NCBI GenBank assembly: GCA_001464625.1
Contig: LNFJ01000011.1
Coordinates: 1-52,830, forward strand
Length of the DNA stretch: 52,830 nt
Direction of reading: 5' to 3'
From: Bacteroidia bacterium Ga0077558
GTDB lineage: Bacteria; Bacteroidota; Bacteroidia; Chitinophagales; Chitinophagaceae
Shown: positions 42,392 to 51,470 of the stretch, piece after piece
How the letters are laid out: the number at the start of each line of letters is the position of its first letter
How positions within the stretch are numbered: position 1 is the stretch's first letter
Translations under genes and position numbers: made by a program
Notes under the pieces: model-generated
What the model was told of the DNA's origin: nothing
The model's input: the letters and a program-made list of their open reading frames with translations, nothing else
The model's database searches: none

Positions 42392-42892
42392 AATAAAACC
42401 TTCTTTCATCGAAGTTACATAAAGCCTCAGGTTGTTCCATTTCAACAGCTTGATTCAAATGATCGATTGTATGATTTTATTTTTCAAGACAGTTACTTAC
42501 CGGATGCTGACCCATCCATATCATATATTATTTCATGACAGATTATATTCTTGATATGAAAAATGGTGAAGCAGGAGTGAATTCTTTTTCTATCTAAAAT
42601 AAACTGGTTGTTTTTTATCGTGAAATTTCGAAAAGTCACGAATAATTAATAACTCATTCTAATTATTATTCTTAATTCTTTAAGCCCAATCGAAAATTCT
42701 CATGAATTCTCGTTAATTGGGTTTAATTCTTAAAATTGTATGTCATCAAGCAATTTAATTTAGAAAGCTCGTGAGAATGACACCTACTTGATGTATTGTA
42801 CAATATTGTGCAGAGGGAAAAAATTGCCCTTGGGGTATGTTTTACGTTGCCTCAATTAGTAGTTATTAAAGTGTAAGTGTTTGAAAATCATT
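42392..42892. other. Intergenic region with inverted repeats
   Basis: No gene is convincing. TCGTGA/TCACGA form a small hairpin near 42619-42642. AAGCCCAAT and ATTGGGTTT near 42681-42726 form a larger one around a 24-base loop and could terminate the P4 unit. TGTACAATATTGTGCA near 42789-42804 is a near-palindrome that may be a protein-binding site. The rest is AT-rich. Confidence 0.35.
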
Positions 42893-42931
42893 ACTAAAAA
42901 AATTAGTCATATAAAAGCTAATAAAATTAGT
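42893..42931 (+). promoter_or_regulatory. Tandem damage-box operators before the polymerase cassette
   Basis: ACTAAAAAAATTAGT (42893-42907) and GCTAATAAAATTAGT (42917-42931) are two inverted repeats of the form ACTAA-N5-TTAGT, ending 14 bases before the dnaE-like start. Copies occur at 47362 and 48882. This looks like a repressor operator shared by a damage regulon (inference). Confidence 0.65.
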
Positions 42932-42945
42932 AATTTTGTACTGCC

Positions 42946-45894
42946 ATGTACATCAACTGCAAGACCTATTTCAGCTATAAATACGGGACATTTTCTACCA
43001 AAGAATTAGTGGAAACGGCGGTGGATAAAGGAGTTACTGCTCTTGCCCTGACAAATATCAATTCGACCTGTGATGTGTGGGAGTTCGTGAAAATATGCAG
43101 AGAGCAACAGGTGAAACCGATCGTTGGTGTGGAAGTACGCAACGGAGATAAGCTGCTGTATATTCTGCTTGCTGCCAATAACAAGGGCTATGCATGGATC
43201 AATGCATTTCTATCAAAACATCTATTGGCGAAAATTGATTTTCCGGAAGCTTCGGAGGAGTTACATTTTTTCGAGAATGGTTGGGATGGATTTGTCATTT
43301 ATCAATTGGGGGCAAAAAAAAATTCTTCATTACGATTGAATGAACGTGTTGGTATCAGTCCCTTGGAAATTAATAAGCTTATCGGTACGGACTGGCGTGA
43401 CTTCGAAGAAAAATTCGTGATACGGCAACCCGTGACGGTGAAGGATAAAGTGCATCATAATCTTCACCGATTACTCAGAGCCATTGATAACAATGTACTC
43501 TTATCACAACTGCCGAAAGAAAGGGAATGTGATGAAAGAGAAATTTTTCTTTCTCCCGCCAAGCTGATGCATAGTTTTCAACTTTATCCATTCCTGATCT
43601 CTAATACGTACAAGCTGATGGACGCTTGTAAAATAGAGATGGAATTTTATACCGATAAAACAAAAAAGACCTATACGGGTTCAATGGAAGGAGACCGGCA
43701 ATTTTTGGAAAAGTTAGCGATGGATGGGTTGCCTTCAAGGTATGGTAAGAAAAATAAAATTGCGCTGGAACGGTTGCAGAAGGAATTGAAGATCATCAAT
43801 GACATGAAATTCAATTTTTACTTCCTTAGTAATTATGATATTGTCCGCTATGCACAATCCAAGGGGTTTTATCATGTGGGGCGGGGTAGTGGCGCGAATT
43901 CTATTGTGGCGTATTGCCTGGGCATCACTGACGTGGACCCTATTGAATTAAATTTGTTCTTTGAACGATTCCTGAACCCGGAAAGAACATCCCCTCCAGA
44001 TTTTGATATTGATTTTTCTTATACAGACCGCGATGAGATCATTGATTATATATTCAAACGATATGGTAAGGATCATGTAAGCTTGCTTGGTGCATACACT
44101 ACTTACCAGCATGATGGTATTATCAGGGAGCTTGGAAAAGTATTTGGATTGCCGGATGAAGAGATTAAAGATCTGCAACGAACCAATTTACCAAAGGATA
44201 AATTTCAACAGTTAATCATACAGTATGGTAAGCTATTAAAAAACTTTCCGAATAACTGTTCTTTACATGCCTGCGGGATGCTGATCAGTGAAGAACCTTT
44301 GCATCATTATGTAACGCTGTTCATGCCACCGAAAGGATTTCCGACGCCGCAACTGGATATGTTCGGAGCCGAAGATATCGGGTTGAATAAATATGATATA
44401 CTCAGTCAACGGGGGTTAGGTCATATCAAGGAAGCGTTGAGCCTCATTAAGCAAAATAAAAATGTTGATATAAATATCCATGACATTAATAAATTTAAGA
44501 AAGACCCATTGGTTGCGAAGCAAATAAGAGAAGCGAATACCATTGGTTGCTTTTACATTGAGTCACCGGCGATGCGGCATCTATTAATGAAGCTGCGTTG
44601 TGATGATTATTTAACGCTGGTGGCCGCCTCTTCCATTATTCGTCCCGGTGTAGCGGAATCCGGAATGATGCGGGAATATATTTACCGTTATCATAACAGG
44701 GACAAAATTGTTTACCTGCACCCCTTATTCGAAGAACATTTATCGGAAACATTTGGTGTCATGGTATTCCAGGAAGATGTGATCAAGATCGGTCATTATT
44801 TCGCAGGCCTTACATTGGGTGAAGCAGATGTATTACGTCGTGCCATGAGCGGGAAGTACCGAAGCAGTAATCAATTCAGGTTAGTGAAAGAAAAGTTCTT
44901 TGCGAATTGCAAAAATATTGGCCACCCCGATGAACTCGCCACGGAAGTATGGCGGCAGATGGAAAGTTTTGCAGGTTATAGTTTTAATAAAGCACACTCA
45001 GCCAGTTTCGCCGTAGAAAGTTATATGTCGCTTTATCTCAAAACTTATTTCCCCAAAGAATTCATGGTTGCCGTCATTAATAATTTCGGAGGTTTTTATT
45101 CCAGGGAACTTTATTTCTTAGAGTTATTAAAAACAGGAGGGCATATTCATCCGCCCTGTATCAACCATAGTGATGAATACACTAACATCCGAGACAATGA
45201 AGTCTATGTTGGATTTATTCATATTAAAGGTTTGCGGAAGGAACTTGTAGAAAAAATATTAGAAGAAAGAAACAACCGTGATTATTTTCACTTGCGAGAT
45301 TTTATGGAACGGGTTGATGCTGGTCAAAAGCAAATTGAATTGTTGATACAAGTTGGAGCATTTCGTTTCACCAAAAAATCAAAGAAAGAATTACTCTGGG
45401 AATTGAATGGATTACAAAAGAACTTACAACCGCAATCATTGGGCACTTCATTGTTTAATGAGCCCGTCATGAACTTTACATTACCCAACCTCGCAGATCA
45501 TCCTCTTGATGATGTATATGACCAGATCGAAATTTTAGGATTTCCCCTCTGTAATCCGTTTGGACTCGTGGATGATGATCCACATAGTTATGTTCCTACA
45601 AGGGATTTAATAAAGCATGCGAATAAAATGGTGACGGTCTTAATTTATTATATCACCCGCAAACAAGTGCCCACCAAAAATGGCGATACCATGTTCTTTG
45701 GCACTTTCATGGATCATAACCTGGACTGGATTGATACTGTGCATTTCCCGGAGTCGGCCAAAAATTATCCCCTGCATAAAAGCGGTTTTTATAAAGCTAC
45801 CGGAAAGGTCACCTTAGATTTTGGCGTTGTCAGTCTTGAAGTGCGGGAAATGAAAAGTGTTGCTTATAAACTGAGACGTTATGCAGGGCTCTGA
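42946..45894 (+). CDS. DNA polymerase III alpha-type error-prone polymerase (DnaE2-like)
   Basis: 982 residues, shorter than replicative DnaE. The PHP domain opens INCKTYFSYKYGTFSTKELVE but lacks several metal-ligand histidines. The palm has GRGSGANSIVAYCLGITDVDP and the catalytic acidic block PPDFDIDFSYTDRDEII near residue 355. FNKAHSASFAVESYMSLYLK marks the fingers. It is probably the translesion C-family polymerase of an ImuB/DnaE2 mutasome. It overlaps the Y-family gene by 14 bases. Confidence 0.9.
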   Translation: MYINCKTYFSYKYGTFSTKELVETAVDKGVTALALTNINSTCDVWEFVKICREQQVKPIVGVEVRNGDKLLYILLAANNKGYAWINAFLSKHLLAKIDFPEASEELHFFENGWDGFVIYQLGAKKNSSLRLNERVGISPLEINKLIGTDWRDFEEKFVIRQPVTVKDKVHHNLHRLLRAIDNNVLLSQLPKERECDEREIFLSPAKLMHSFQLYPFLISNTYKLMDACKIEMEFYTDKTKKTYTGSMEGDRQFLEKLAMDGLPSRYGKKNKIALERLQKELKIINDMKFNFYFLSNYDIVRYAQSKGFYHVGRGSGANSIVAYCLGITDVDPIELNLFFERFLNPERTSPPDFDIDFSYTDRDEIIDYIFKRYGKDHVSLLGAYTTYQHDGIIRELGKVFGLPDEEIKDLQRTNLPKDKFQQLIIQYGKLLKNFPNNCSLHACGMLISEEPLHHYVTLFMPPKGFPTPQLDMFGAEDIGLNKYDILSQRGLGHIKEALSLIKQNKNVDINIHDINKFKKDPLVAKQIREANTIGCFYIESPAMRHLLMKLRCDDYLTLVAASSIIRPGVAESGMMREYIYRYHNRDKIVYLHPLFEEHLSETFGVMVFQEDVIKIGHYFAGLTLGEADVLRRAMSGKYRSSNQFRLVKEKFFANCKNIGHPDELATEVWRQMESFAGYSFNKAHSASFAVESYMSLYLKTYFPKEFMVAVINNFGGFYSRELYFLELLKTGGHIHPPCINHSDEYTNIRDNEVYVGFIHIKGLRKELVEKILEERNNRDYFHLRDFMERVDAGQKQIELLIQVGAFRFTKKSKKELLWELNGLQKNLQPQSLGTSLFNEPVMNFTLPNLADHPLDDVYDQIEILGFPLCNPFGLVDDDPHSYVPTRDLIKHANKMVTVLIYYITRKQVPTKNGDTMFFGTFMDHNLDWIDTVHFPESAKNYPLHKSGFYKATGKVTLDFGVVSLEVREMKSVAYKLRRYAGL

Positions 45895-47017
45895 CAGACA
45901 TATTGCTCATTTGGATATGGATCATTTTTTTGTAGCTGTTGAACGGCTTCGTGATTCCAGCTTAAAGAATAAACCTATTTTGATCGGGGGAAGTAATGAC
46001 CGTGGCATTGTTGCTGCCTGTAGTGATGAAGCCCGGAAATTCGGGATTCATCCTGCGATGCCTATGCGTATCGCATTAAGACTCTGCAAATATGCGACGG
46101 TGTTGAAAACGGATCATGAAGTGTATAGCCAATACTCGAAATTGATTTATGAAATTATAAAAGACTCCACACCACTCGTGGAGAGATCGAATTTAGACTC
46201 CTTTTATGTTGACCTGAGCGGGATGGATAAATTTTTTGGTTGCAAAAAATTTACGAATGAATTACAAACAAAGGTTCATAAAGAGAGTGGATTATTTTCC
46301 AGCTATGGACTGGCGAGTAATAAAGTGGTGAGTAGGGTGGCGGCTCGTGAAGGTAACGGTCAACTGGCGATCCCTTTTGGAGAAGAGAAACCTTTTCTTG
46401 CGCCATTAAGTATCACCAAGATTCCCGGTGTGGGTACTGAAACGGCGATGAAATTAATTAAGATGGGCGTAGAGACGATCAAAGTGTTGAGTGATATTCC
46501 GGTGGAGATGCTGCAAAACTTATTGGGCAAAGGCGGAACGGAATTGTGGAGACGTGCCAACGGAATTGATGAATCACCGGTGATACCTTTCCGGGAGCAA
46601 CAATCATTTTCAACTGAATTTACCTTTCAAGAAGATACAATAGATTTAAATGTGTTGCATAGTGAACTAATCAGAATGACGGAAAGTATTGGTTTTGTAT
46701 TGCGCACACAAAAGCGTTTAACAGGATGTATAGCCGTGAAGCTTCGGTATTCGGATGGCGAGTCGCACACTATACAGAAAGTAATTCCATATTGTAATAT
46801 GGATCATATGTTGTTGTCAGTAACTAAAGATTTGTTCAACAAACTTTTTAGAAGGCGGGTATTGGTAAGACTGGTTGGTGTACGCTTTATGAATTTAATT
46901 CCGGGGACGTATCAGATTGACTTGTTTGAAGATAATGAAGAGACGATCAAATTATACCAGTCTATTGATTCGGTTAAGAAGCGATTTGGAGAACAGTTTT
47001 TAAAAAGGGCTACCTGA
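45881..47017 (+). CDS. Y-family polymerase, DinB/ImuB-like with altered active site
   Basis: 378 residues. HLDMDHFFVAVERLRD provides Asp12 and Asp14. The second catalytic block, normally S-x-D-E, reads RSNLDSFYVDLSG: Asp106 is kept and the adjacent Glu is Ser107. The helix-hairpin-helix KIPGVGTETAMKL and the little-finger domain follow. Loss of the Glu suggests weak or absent catalysis, as in ImuB, which acts as a scaffold for DnaE2. The overlap with the dnaE-like gene supports a joint complex. Confidence 0.9.
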   Translation: MQGSDRHIAHLDMDHFFVAVERLRDSSLKNKPILIGGSNDRGIVAACSDEARKFGIHPAMPMRIALRLCKYATVLKTDHEVYSQYSKLIYEIIKDSTPLVERSNLDSFYVDLSGMDKFFGCKKFTNELQTKVHKESGLFSSYGLASNKVVSRVAAREGNGQLAIPFGEEKPFLAPLSITKIPGVGTETAMKLIKMGVETIKVLSDIPVEMLQNLLGKGGTELWRRANGIDESPVIPFREQQSFSTEFTFQEDTIDLNVLHSELIRMTESIGFVLRTQKRLTGCIAVKLRYSDGESHTIQKVIPYCNMDHMLLSVTKDLFNKLFRRRVLVRLVGVRFMNLIPGTYQIDLFEDNEETIKLYQSIDSVKKRFGEQFLKRAT

Positions 47018-47215
47018 TCTTGTACAAATTTCAATTTCTATAGCTTCTATTTCTTTTAGTAGCGGATGTATATCATCCGAGACAGGCGGTTCGAAATTGG
47101 TAGAACTGCACAGCAGGTCTCTTTTTTGTTGAAGAATAGACCATAATTGTCTATCATTAAGTGTTGCCAAAGAATCAACTAAAGTGGTTGGATAAGTTAA
47201 GGTATCTGTTTGCAT
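47000..47215 (-). CDS. Small protein of unknown function, 71 residues
   Basis: The ORF overlaps the end of the Y-family gene by 18 bases on the opposite strand. The sequence (begins MQTDTLTYPTTLVDSLATL, with LWSILQQKRDLLC and EIEAIEIEICT) is helical and charged, which looks protein-like, but I recognise no family. It might be a short coiled-coil protein or a chance ORF. Confidence 0.45.
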   Translation of the reverse strand: MQTDTLTYPTTLVDSLATLNDRQLWSILQQKRDLLCSSTNFEPPVSDDIHPLLKEIEAIEIEICTRSGSPF

Positions 47216-47361
47216 AATTTTAGTGTTGAATCTGCCACTCTGATCCTGATGAAGCGAACATTGAAGTTCAGAAATTTGAATCTGAAGGAGAGCTGGAAAA
47301 ATTTTAGGAGATGTTAAAAGTTACTGTATTTAAACGAAGGTACCCAATAAGTTTGGTCGTT

Positions 47362-47376
47362 ACTAAAATAATTAGT
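47362..47376. promoter_or_regulatory. Damage-box operator before the 2H phosphoesterase gene
   Basis: ACTAAAATAATTAGT, identical to the copy at 48882 and one base different from 42893. A further half-site AAATTAGT follows at 47377-47384. The ATG is at 47404. Confidence 0.65.
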
Positions 47377-47403
47377 AAATTAGTTCTATAAAAATGATGT
47401 GCT

Positions 47404-48015
47404 ATGGCTACGAATGAAATTACCTTACCCGGTTACCGTATTTATGAATACCTGATTGTGCTGAACCCGCACCCCGAACTGAGCAATAAGATTGCCCATA
47501 TCCGTAAAGATTTTTATAAGGAATACAGATTGCAGGGAACTCCATCCACCAAAGCGAATCTTGCGTTGGTGAAGTTTCAGCAACTGGAAATGATGGAGCA
47601 GAAGATCATTAACAAGCTGCATACTATAGCGATGGGTTATCCGCCTTTCAAAGTGGAAGTTAAAGACTTTGGTAGCTTTCCTTCGCATACGATCTATTTG
47701 AATGTTACTTCAAAATTGCCAATACAAAATTTGGTGAAGCTGATCCGGACAGAAGCCAGCCGTTTGTTGAAATTTGATCCGGACAATACCCCGCACTTTA
47801 TGCTGGAACCGCATTTCACGATCGGTATGAAATTAAAACCCTGGCAATATGAGAAAGCATGGCTTCATTATTCGCACCAGCATTTCACTTCAAGGTTTAT
47901 AGCTGATGAAATGGTTTTACTGAAGCGTATGGCAGGGGAGCGGAACTGGATAGTAACGAATAAATTCAAATTTGAAAACTTACCGGTGGCGACCAGGCAG
48001 GGAGAGTTATTTTAA
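47404..48015 (+). CDS. 2H phosphoesterase / 2'-5' RNA ligase-like protein, one motif altered
   Basis: 203 residues. The second catalytic motif is intact in EPHFTIGMKL (His137, Thr139). The first, expected as His-x-Thr/Ser around ANLALVKF (51-58), has Asn in place of the His. LigT-like proteins cleave 2',3'-cyclic phosphates or 2'-5' bonds in RNA or nucleotides. With one His missing, it may bind without turning over. Its operator links it to the polymerase cassette. Confidence 0.75.
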   Translation: MATNEITLPGYRIYEYLIVLNPHPELSNKIAHIRKDFYKEYRLQGTPSTKANLALVKFQQLEMMEQKIINKLHTIAMGYPPFKVEVKDFGSFPSHTIYLNVTSKLPIQNLVKLIRTEASRLLKFDPDNTPHFMLEPHFTIGMKLKPWQYEKAWLHYSHQHFTSRFIADEMVLLKRMAGERNWIVTNKFKFENLPVATRQGELF

Positions 48016-48396
48016 ATTAACTGCACGCAAGGAAATAATTTTTTGCTGCCGGTTAAATTTTACTTCGATGCGTTCCATTTTGAACGTGGTTCCATCGAGA
48101 TATTCTTTTCCTGTTATTGTAACGATAGCTGTGCCATCCTTTACTTTTAACAGTTGTGAGGAAGTCATTTCAAATTTATTCTTCGGATGATTTTTCCAAA
48201 ATTGTTTATCACTGTCGGTGATCTTTTCCTTCGGTACATTCCGCATGTACTTCATATACACCTGTACCGTATCGGCAAAATAAAGTTGGGCTGAATCTGC
48301 TTTGTGTTCATTCCTTAAACGGAACAATTCCCTGACTAATTTGATTTCAGTTTGTTCCTGGTTAAAAAGGGAAAGTATGTACAAAAGATAGATCAT
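48007..48396 (-). CDS. Small secreted or cytoplasmic protein of unknown function
   Basis: 129 residues. A short hydrophobic start MIYLLYILSLF is followed by LVRELFRLRNEHKADSAQLYFADTVQVYMKYM and a C-terminal beta-rich segment SSQLLKVKDGTAIVTITGKEY, an outline seen in NTF2-like folds. No family is claimed. It overlaps the end of the 2H gene by nine bases on the opposite strand and follows 48401-48856 closely. Confidence 0.6.
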   Translation of the reverse strand: MIYLLYILSLFNQEQTEIKLVRELFRLRNEHKADSAQLYFADTVQVYMKYMRNVPKEKITDSDKQFWKNHPKNKFEMTSSQLLKVKDGTAIVTITGKEYLDGTTFKMERIEVKFNRQQKIISLRAVNLK

Positions 48397-48400
48397 ATTT

Positions 48401-48856
48401 CTAAAGCATTGCCCGCAACAATGTTTCTACCTTACCGGCAATAACGGGATCAATTTTATGGTCAGGATCTTTGGACCTGGAAGAAACGATCCATTCATTT
48501 TCTTCCAACTTTAACTCAAAGCGATAGTATTCATTATAAAATACCTGGTAAGCATTCTCTTTTTCTATGACCCACACATTGGTGGCAATCCCATCAATAG
48601 GATGCTGGAACACCTGCCAGAATTTATCCGTATCTAAATTTATTACATTCACTATATCATTACGGATCGCTTTGGCATACGGTATGGATGTTTCTTTATT
48701 ATCACCCTCCACCATTCCTTCCTCCAAACAAAATACATCTTCATACCCGTTCGAAAAACGGATTCGGTAAGCAAATTGTACTTCGTTACCTTCTTCATTC
48801 ATGATTGTTGCCAGCATTGGTTTGCCACCTACCTGTACGGGAAATTCGATTGCCAT
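48401..48856 (-). CDS. Protein of unknown function, 151 residues
   Basis: The protein begins AIEFPVQVGGKPMLATIMNE and is rich in beta strands and aromatic residues (ENAYQVFYNEYYRFELKLEENEWIV). No signal peptide or catalytic motif. It is divergent from the DUF72 gene, with the operator at 48882-48896 between them, so it belongs to the putative damage regulon. Confidence 0.65.
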   Translation of the reverse strand: MAIEFPVQVGGKPMLATIMNEEGNEVQFAYRIRFSNGYEDVFCLEEGMVEGDNKETSIPYAKAIRNDIVNVINLDTDKFWQVFQHPIDGIATNVWVIEKENAYQVFYNEYYRFELKLEENEWIVSSRSKDPDHKIDPVIAGKVETLLRAML

Positions 48857-48881
48857 ATCTTCGTTTTACAATATTTAAATT

Positions 48882-48896
48882 ACTAAAATAATTAGT
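48882..48896. promoter_or_regulatory. Damage-box operator between divergent genes
   Basis: ACTAAAATAATTAGT lies nine bases before the DUF72 ATG (48906) and 25 bases before the start of the minus-strand gene ending at 48856. It can control both directions. Confidence 0.65.
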
Positions 48897-48905
48897 TTCA
48901 GCCAA

Positions 48906-49778
48906 ATGGATTTTGGACGATTGCCAATAAATGAAGTAGGGAAAACAGATTTCAGATTGCCAGCTGAGCCGGAAAGGAATTCCCATGTATTAGCTGGTCA
49001 GCATGCAAACGGGAAAGTCTATATCGGTATGCCGCAATGGGGTACGCCGGCATGGGTTGGATCATTATACCCGGATGGAACTAAGCAGGCAACATTTCTT
49101 TCGTATTATACCGGGCATTTCAATACGGTTGAATTAAATGCTACGCACTACAACATCTTTGATGAAAAAATAATTTCTAAATGGGCAGGGGCAGTAAACA
49201 ATGCTGCGTTCAGGTTTTGCCCGAAAATGTTCAAAGGTGTAACGCATAGCGGGAACCTGGATAAAAAAGTCGAAGTTTTAATTAAGTTCCTTGACAGTGT
49301 AAAATTATTCGGTAAATACCTGGGGCCGATATTCATTCAACTCAGTGAATATTTTTCAGCTAACAAAAGCAAAGAATTGTTTCTATTTGCCGAATCACTT
49401 CCTACAGGATTTCAATTCTTTCTTGAACTCCGGCATCCCAGCTTGTTAAACAATGTTGCCTTATTCGATTACCTGCAAACAAAAAATATAGGCGCCGTGA
49501 TCACTGATACGGCCGGACGAAGGGATTGTGCGCACATGCAATTAACCGTACCGAAAACGATGATCCGTTTTGTTTGTAATGATGGACATCCCAGTGATTA
49601 CACCCGTATCGATGAATGGGCAGTGAGAATAAAAAGCTGGTTGGACAGGGGAATGGAAGAGGTTTACTTCTTTGTACACATGCAGGATGAAAAAAATAGT
49701 TTAGCAATGGCGAACTATGTAATAGAAAAAATAAATGCAACCTGTCATCTTACTATCCCCCCAATCAAATTACATTGA
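48906..49778 (+). CDS. DUF72 family protein
   Basis: 290 residues. VYIGMPQWGTPAWVGSLYPDG, TVELNATHYNIFDEKIISKWA, FFLELRHPSL and VYFFVHMQDEKNSLAMAN mark the TIM-barrel-like DUF72 family (YecE). The function is unknown, but DUF72 genes occur beside damage-response genes in Bacteroidota. It carries an extra N-terminal 35-residue region before the domain. Confidence 0.88.
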   Translation: MDFGRLPINEVGKTDFRLPAEPERNSHVLAGQHANGKVYIGMPQWGTPAWVGSLYPDGTKQATFLSYYTGHFNTVELNATHYNIFDEKIISKWAGAVNNAAFRFCPKMFKGVTHSGNLDKKVEVLIKFLDSVKLFGKYLGPIFIQLSEYFSANKSKELFLFAESLPTGFQFFLELRHPSLLNNVALFDYLQTKNIGAVITDTAGRRDCAHMQLTVPKTMIRFVCNDGHPSDYTRIDEWAVRIKSWLDRGMEEVYFFVHMQDEKNSLAMANYVIEKINATCHLTIPPIKLH

Positions 49779-50036
49779 TCTTGTATCGATCTCCAACCCC
49801 AATATCTGAATCATTCCCGGATCCATTTCGATACTGGTACGCCAGCCCAAACCTTCCCCAATATATAATTCAAATGAAGTAACACCTCTCATAGAGAACA
49901 AATGCACCAGGAAAGTATTCTCTGTCACCTTATACTTTTCAATTTCATCTATGGTTAAATATTCGTAGTGTATAATGTCCGCTAAGTAATCAATTCCTTC
50001 ATGACTGAATGTATAATTTAATTTCCAAACTGCCAT
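49770..50036 (-). CDS. Small protein of unknown function, 88 residues
   Basis: I use the ATG at 50036, two bases after the SRAP stop, rather than the longer frame to 50195 that runs inside the SRAP gene. The protein begins MAVWKLNYTFSHEGIDYLAD and has the Tyr- and Glu-rich helix YEYLTIDEIEKYKV. It overlaps the DUF72 end by nine bases. No family is recognised. Confidence 0.6.
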   Translation of the reverse strand: MAVWKLNYTFSHEGIDYLADIIHYEYLTIDEIEKYKVTENTFLVHLFSMRGVTSFELYIGEGLGWRTSIEMDPGMIQILGLEIDTRSM

Positions 50037-50037
50037 A

Positions 50038-50823
50038 CTAAGAAAGAATGAGTGGAGATAAATCAGGATAATCCACCGGCAAAGAAGGATCTTCGGCAGT
50101 CCTGAATTGTTTATCGATGGTATAGGCTTCCAATTGGCTGGATGGAATTTGAAATTTTGCAATTTCTGTAATTCGTTCCTCCGGCAAATCATCAAATAAC
50201 CATTCCCATGAAAGTTCTTCGGTAAGCATAGTTGGCATCCTTTTCTTTACATTATGCACCTGTGACATCAGTGAATTGGAAACGGTTGTAACAATGGAAA
50301 CGGATTCAACATATTCACCTGTATCTGCATCGGTCCAGGGTTGCCATATCCCTGCCATGTAAAAAATTTCTTTATTTTTTATTCCAACTTTGTAGGGAAA
50401 AGTTTCTGTTGCTTTTAATATTTGTCCCTTCTTACCCATTTTATGTTCATGCCGGTAATCATAAAATCCTGTTGACAAAACTAAACATCTTCTATGCAAA
50501 GTTGCATCCCGGTACATTTTATTGTTGAACAGTAATTCTTCCGATACTGCATTGAGCGTAGTATATCTTTCTCTGAATTTTTTTAGCTGCTCTCTTGTTT
50601 CAATAAAAGGAAATTTATCCGCCGGTGGAATAAAACCCCATTCCATTTCAACCAGCTCGAAATCTTCTTTTCCTTCTATTCTTTTGACCACCGGAACTTT
50701 TCCATAGGCAAAACCATTATGCATCGGGTTGTCTAAAAAATTATATTTCGCTACCAGTTTTTCCAAATGCTTTAAGCGGATATATTCATCTCTTGTCACT
50801 TTCGTTCCGTTATAATAGCACAT
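50038..50823 (-). CDS. SRAP (SOS response-associated peptidase, YedK/HMCES) protein
   Basis: 261 residues. The Met is followed directly by the catalytic Cys2, which forms a thiazolidine crosslink with abasic sites in single-stranded DNA. TLNAVSEEL supplies the conserved Asn, and VHNVKKRMPTML the active-site His. The usual Glu of GFYEW is Asp in STGFYDYRHEH. It lies in an operon with three small genes. SRAP genes are known companions of ImuB/DnaE2 cassettes. Confidence 0.92.
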   Translation of the reverse strand: MCYYNGTKVTRDEYIRLKHLEKLVAKYNFLDNPMHNGFAYGKVPVVKRIEGKEDFELVEMEWGFIPPADKFPFIETREQLKKFRERYTTLNAVSEELLFNNKMYRDATLHRRCLVLSTGFYDYRHEHKMGKKGQILKATETFPYKVGIKNKEIFYMAGIWQPWTDADTGEYVESVSIVTTVSNSLMSQVHNVKKRMPTMLTEELSWEWLFDDLPEERITEIAKFQIPSSQLEAYTIDKQFRTAEDPSLPVDYPDLSPLILS

Positions 50824-51071
50824 CAGTCCTTTTTTGATTTGAAATACTCATCTATTAATTTTCCTACCCCTTCGGCTTCATTTTGCCTGCCTTCCGGGAT
50901 AGAAGTCCAGAAAACATTTTTTTCCGCATCCTTAGTTCTTGCCAGCACCATAGGTTGCCTGGCACTACTGAATACGACCCTGAATGCGGTGTAATTTGGA
51001 ATACTCAATTCTGTTATATCCATCAGCACGCCATTCAATTCGAGTTGAAATGGTTTTTCCGCTAAAGTCAT
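50823..51071 (-). CDS. Small protein of unknown function, 82 residues
   Basis: The protein begins MTLAEKPFQLELNGVLMDITEL and ends with GRQNEAEGVGKLIDEYFKSKK. It has beta-rich, then helical character and no signal or known motif. Its stop overlaps the SRAP start by one base, so the two are translationally coupled. Confidence 0.65.
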   Translation of the reverse strand: MTLAEKPFQLELNGVLMDITELSIPNYTAFRVVFSSARQPMVLARTKDAEKNVFWTSIPEGRQNEAEGVGKLIDEYFKSKKD

Positions 51072-51072
51072 A

Positions 51073-51321
51073 TTACCTGATTACAATTTTTATATGTTCC
51101 GTATAAGGTGCTAATTCATCCGTGTCCTCAAAGGTCCTGAACTTCCGAATGACATTATATTCTTTATGATACCAGGTCTCTACATAAAATGCATCCAGCT
51201 GGTATAGAACATAGCGATAGACTTCATCGTCGCGTTCGGCAATATGTACGCCGTGTTCCCACAGTGCTTCGGCCTGTTCCATTTCATCCCCTTCCAAAAA
51301 TTCTTGCATAGTCATGAACAA
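51073..51321 (-). CDS. Small acidic protein of unknown function, 82 residues
   Basis: Two ATG codons (51321 and 51309) are possible. The protein is acidic and aromatic-rich (EMEQAEALWEHGVHIAERDDE, YQLDAFYVETWYHKEYN). It is separated from the preceding small gene by one base and forms the promoter-proximal end of the four-gene SRAP operon. No family is recognised. Confidence 0.65.
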   Translation of the reverse strand: MFMTMQEFLEGDEMEQAEALWEHGVHIAERDDEVYRYVLYQLDAFYVETWYHKEYNVIRKFRTFEDTDELAPYTEHIKIVIR

Positions 51322-51470
51322 AAGTTACACAAAATTAATAATCCGCTGTTAGCCTTGCTCCTTATGCTTACCTTGTAAGGAAGGTAAATTTATGTGTACA
51401 ACATTCCATCCTCATTTATTTTTCCAATAAGGGAAACCCTTAGTTTTAAAGTTCTAAAATTTTTGCGGTT

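Noticed and set aside
49770-50195. Longer 141-codon version of the small gene after SRAP
   Set aside because: The first 53 residues run inside the SRAP coding frame. The ATG at 50036, two bases after the SRAP stop, gives a cleaner protein.
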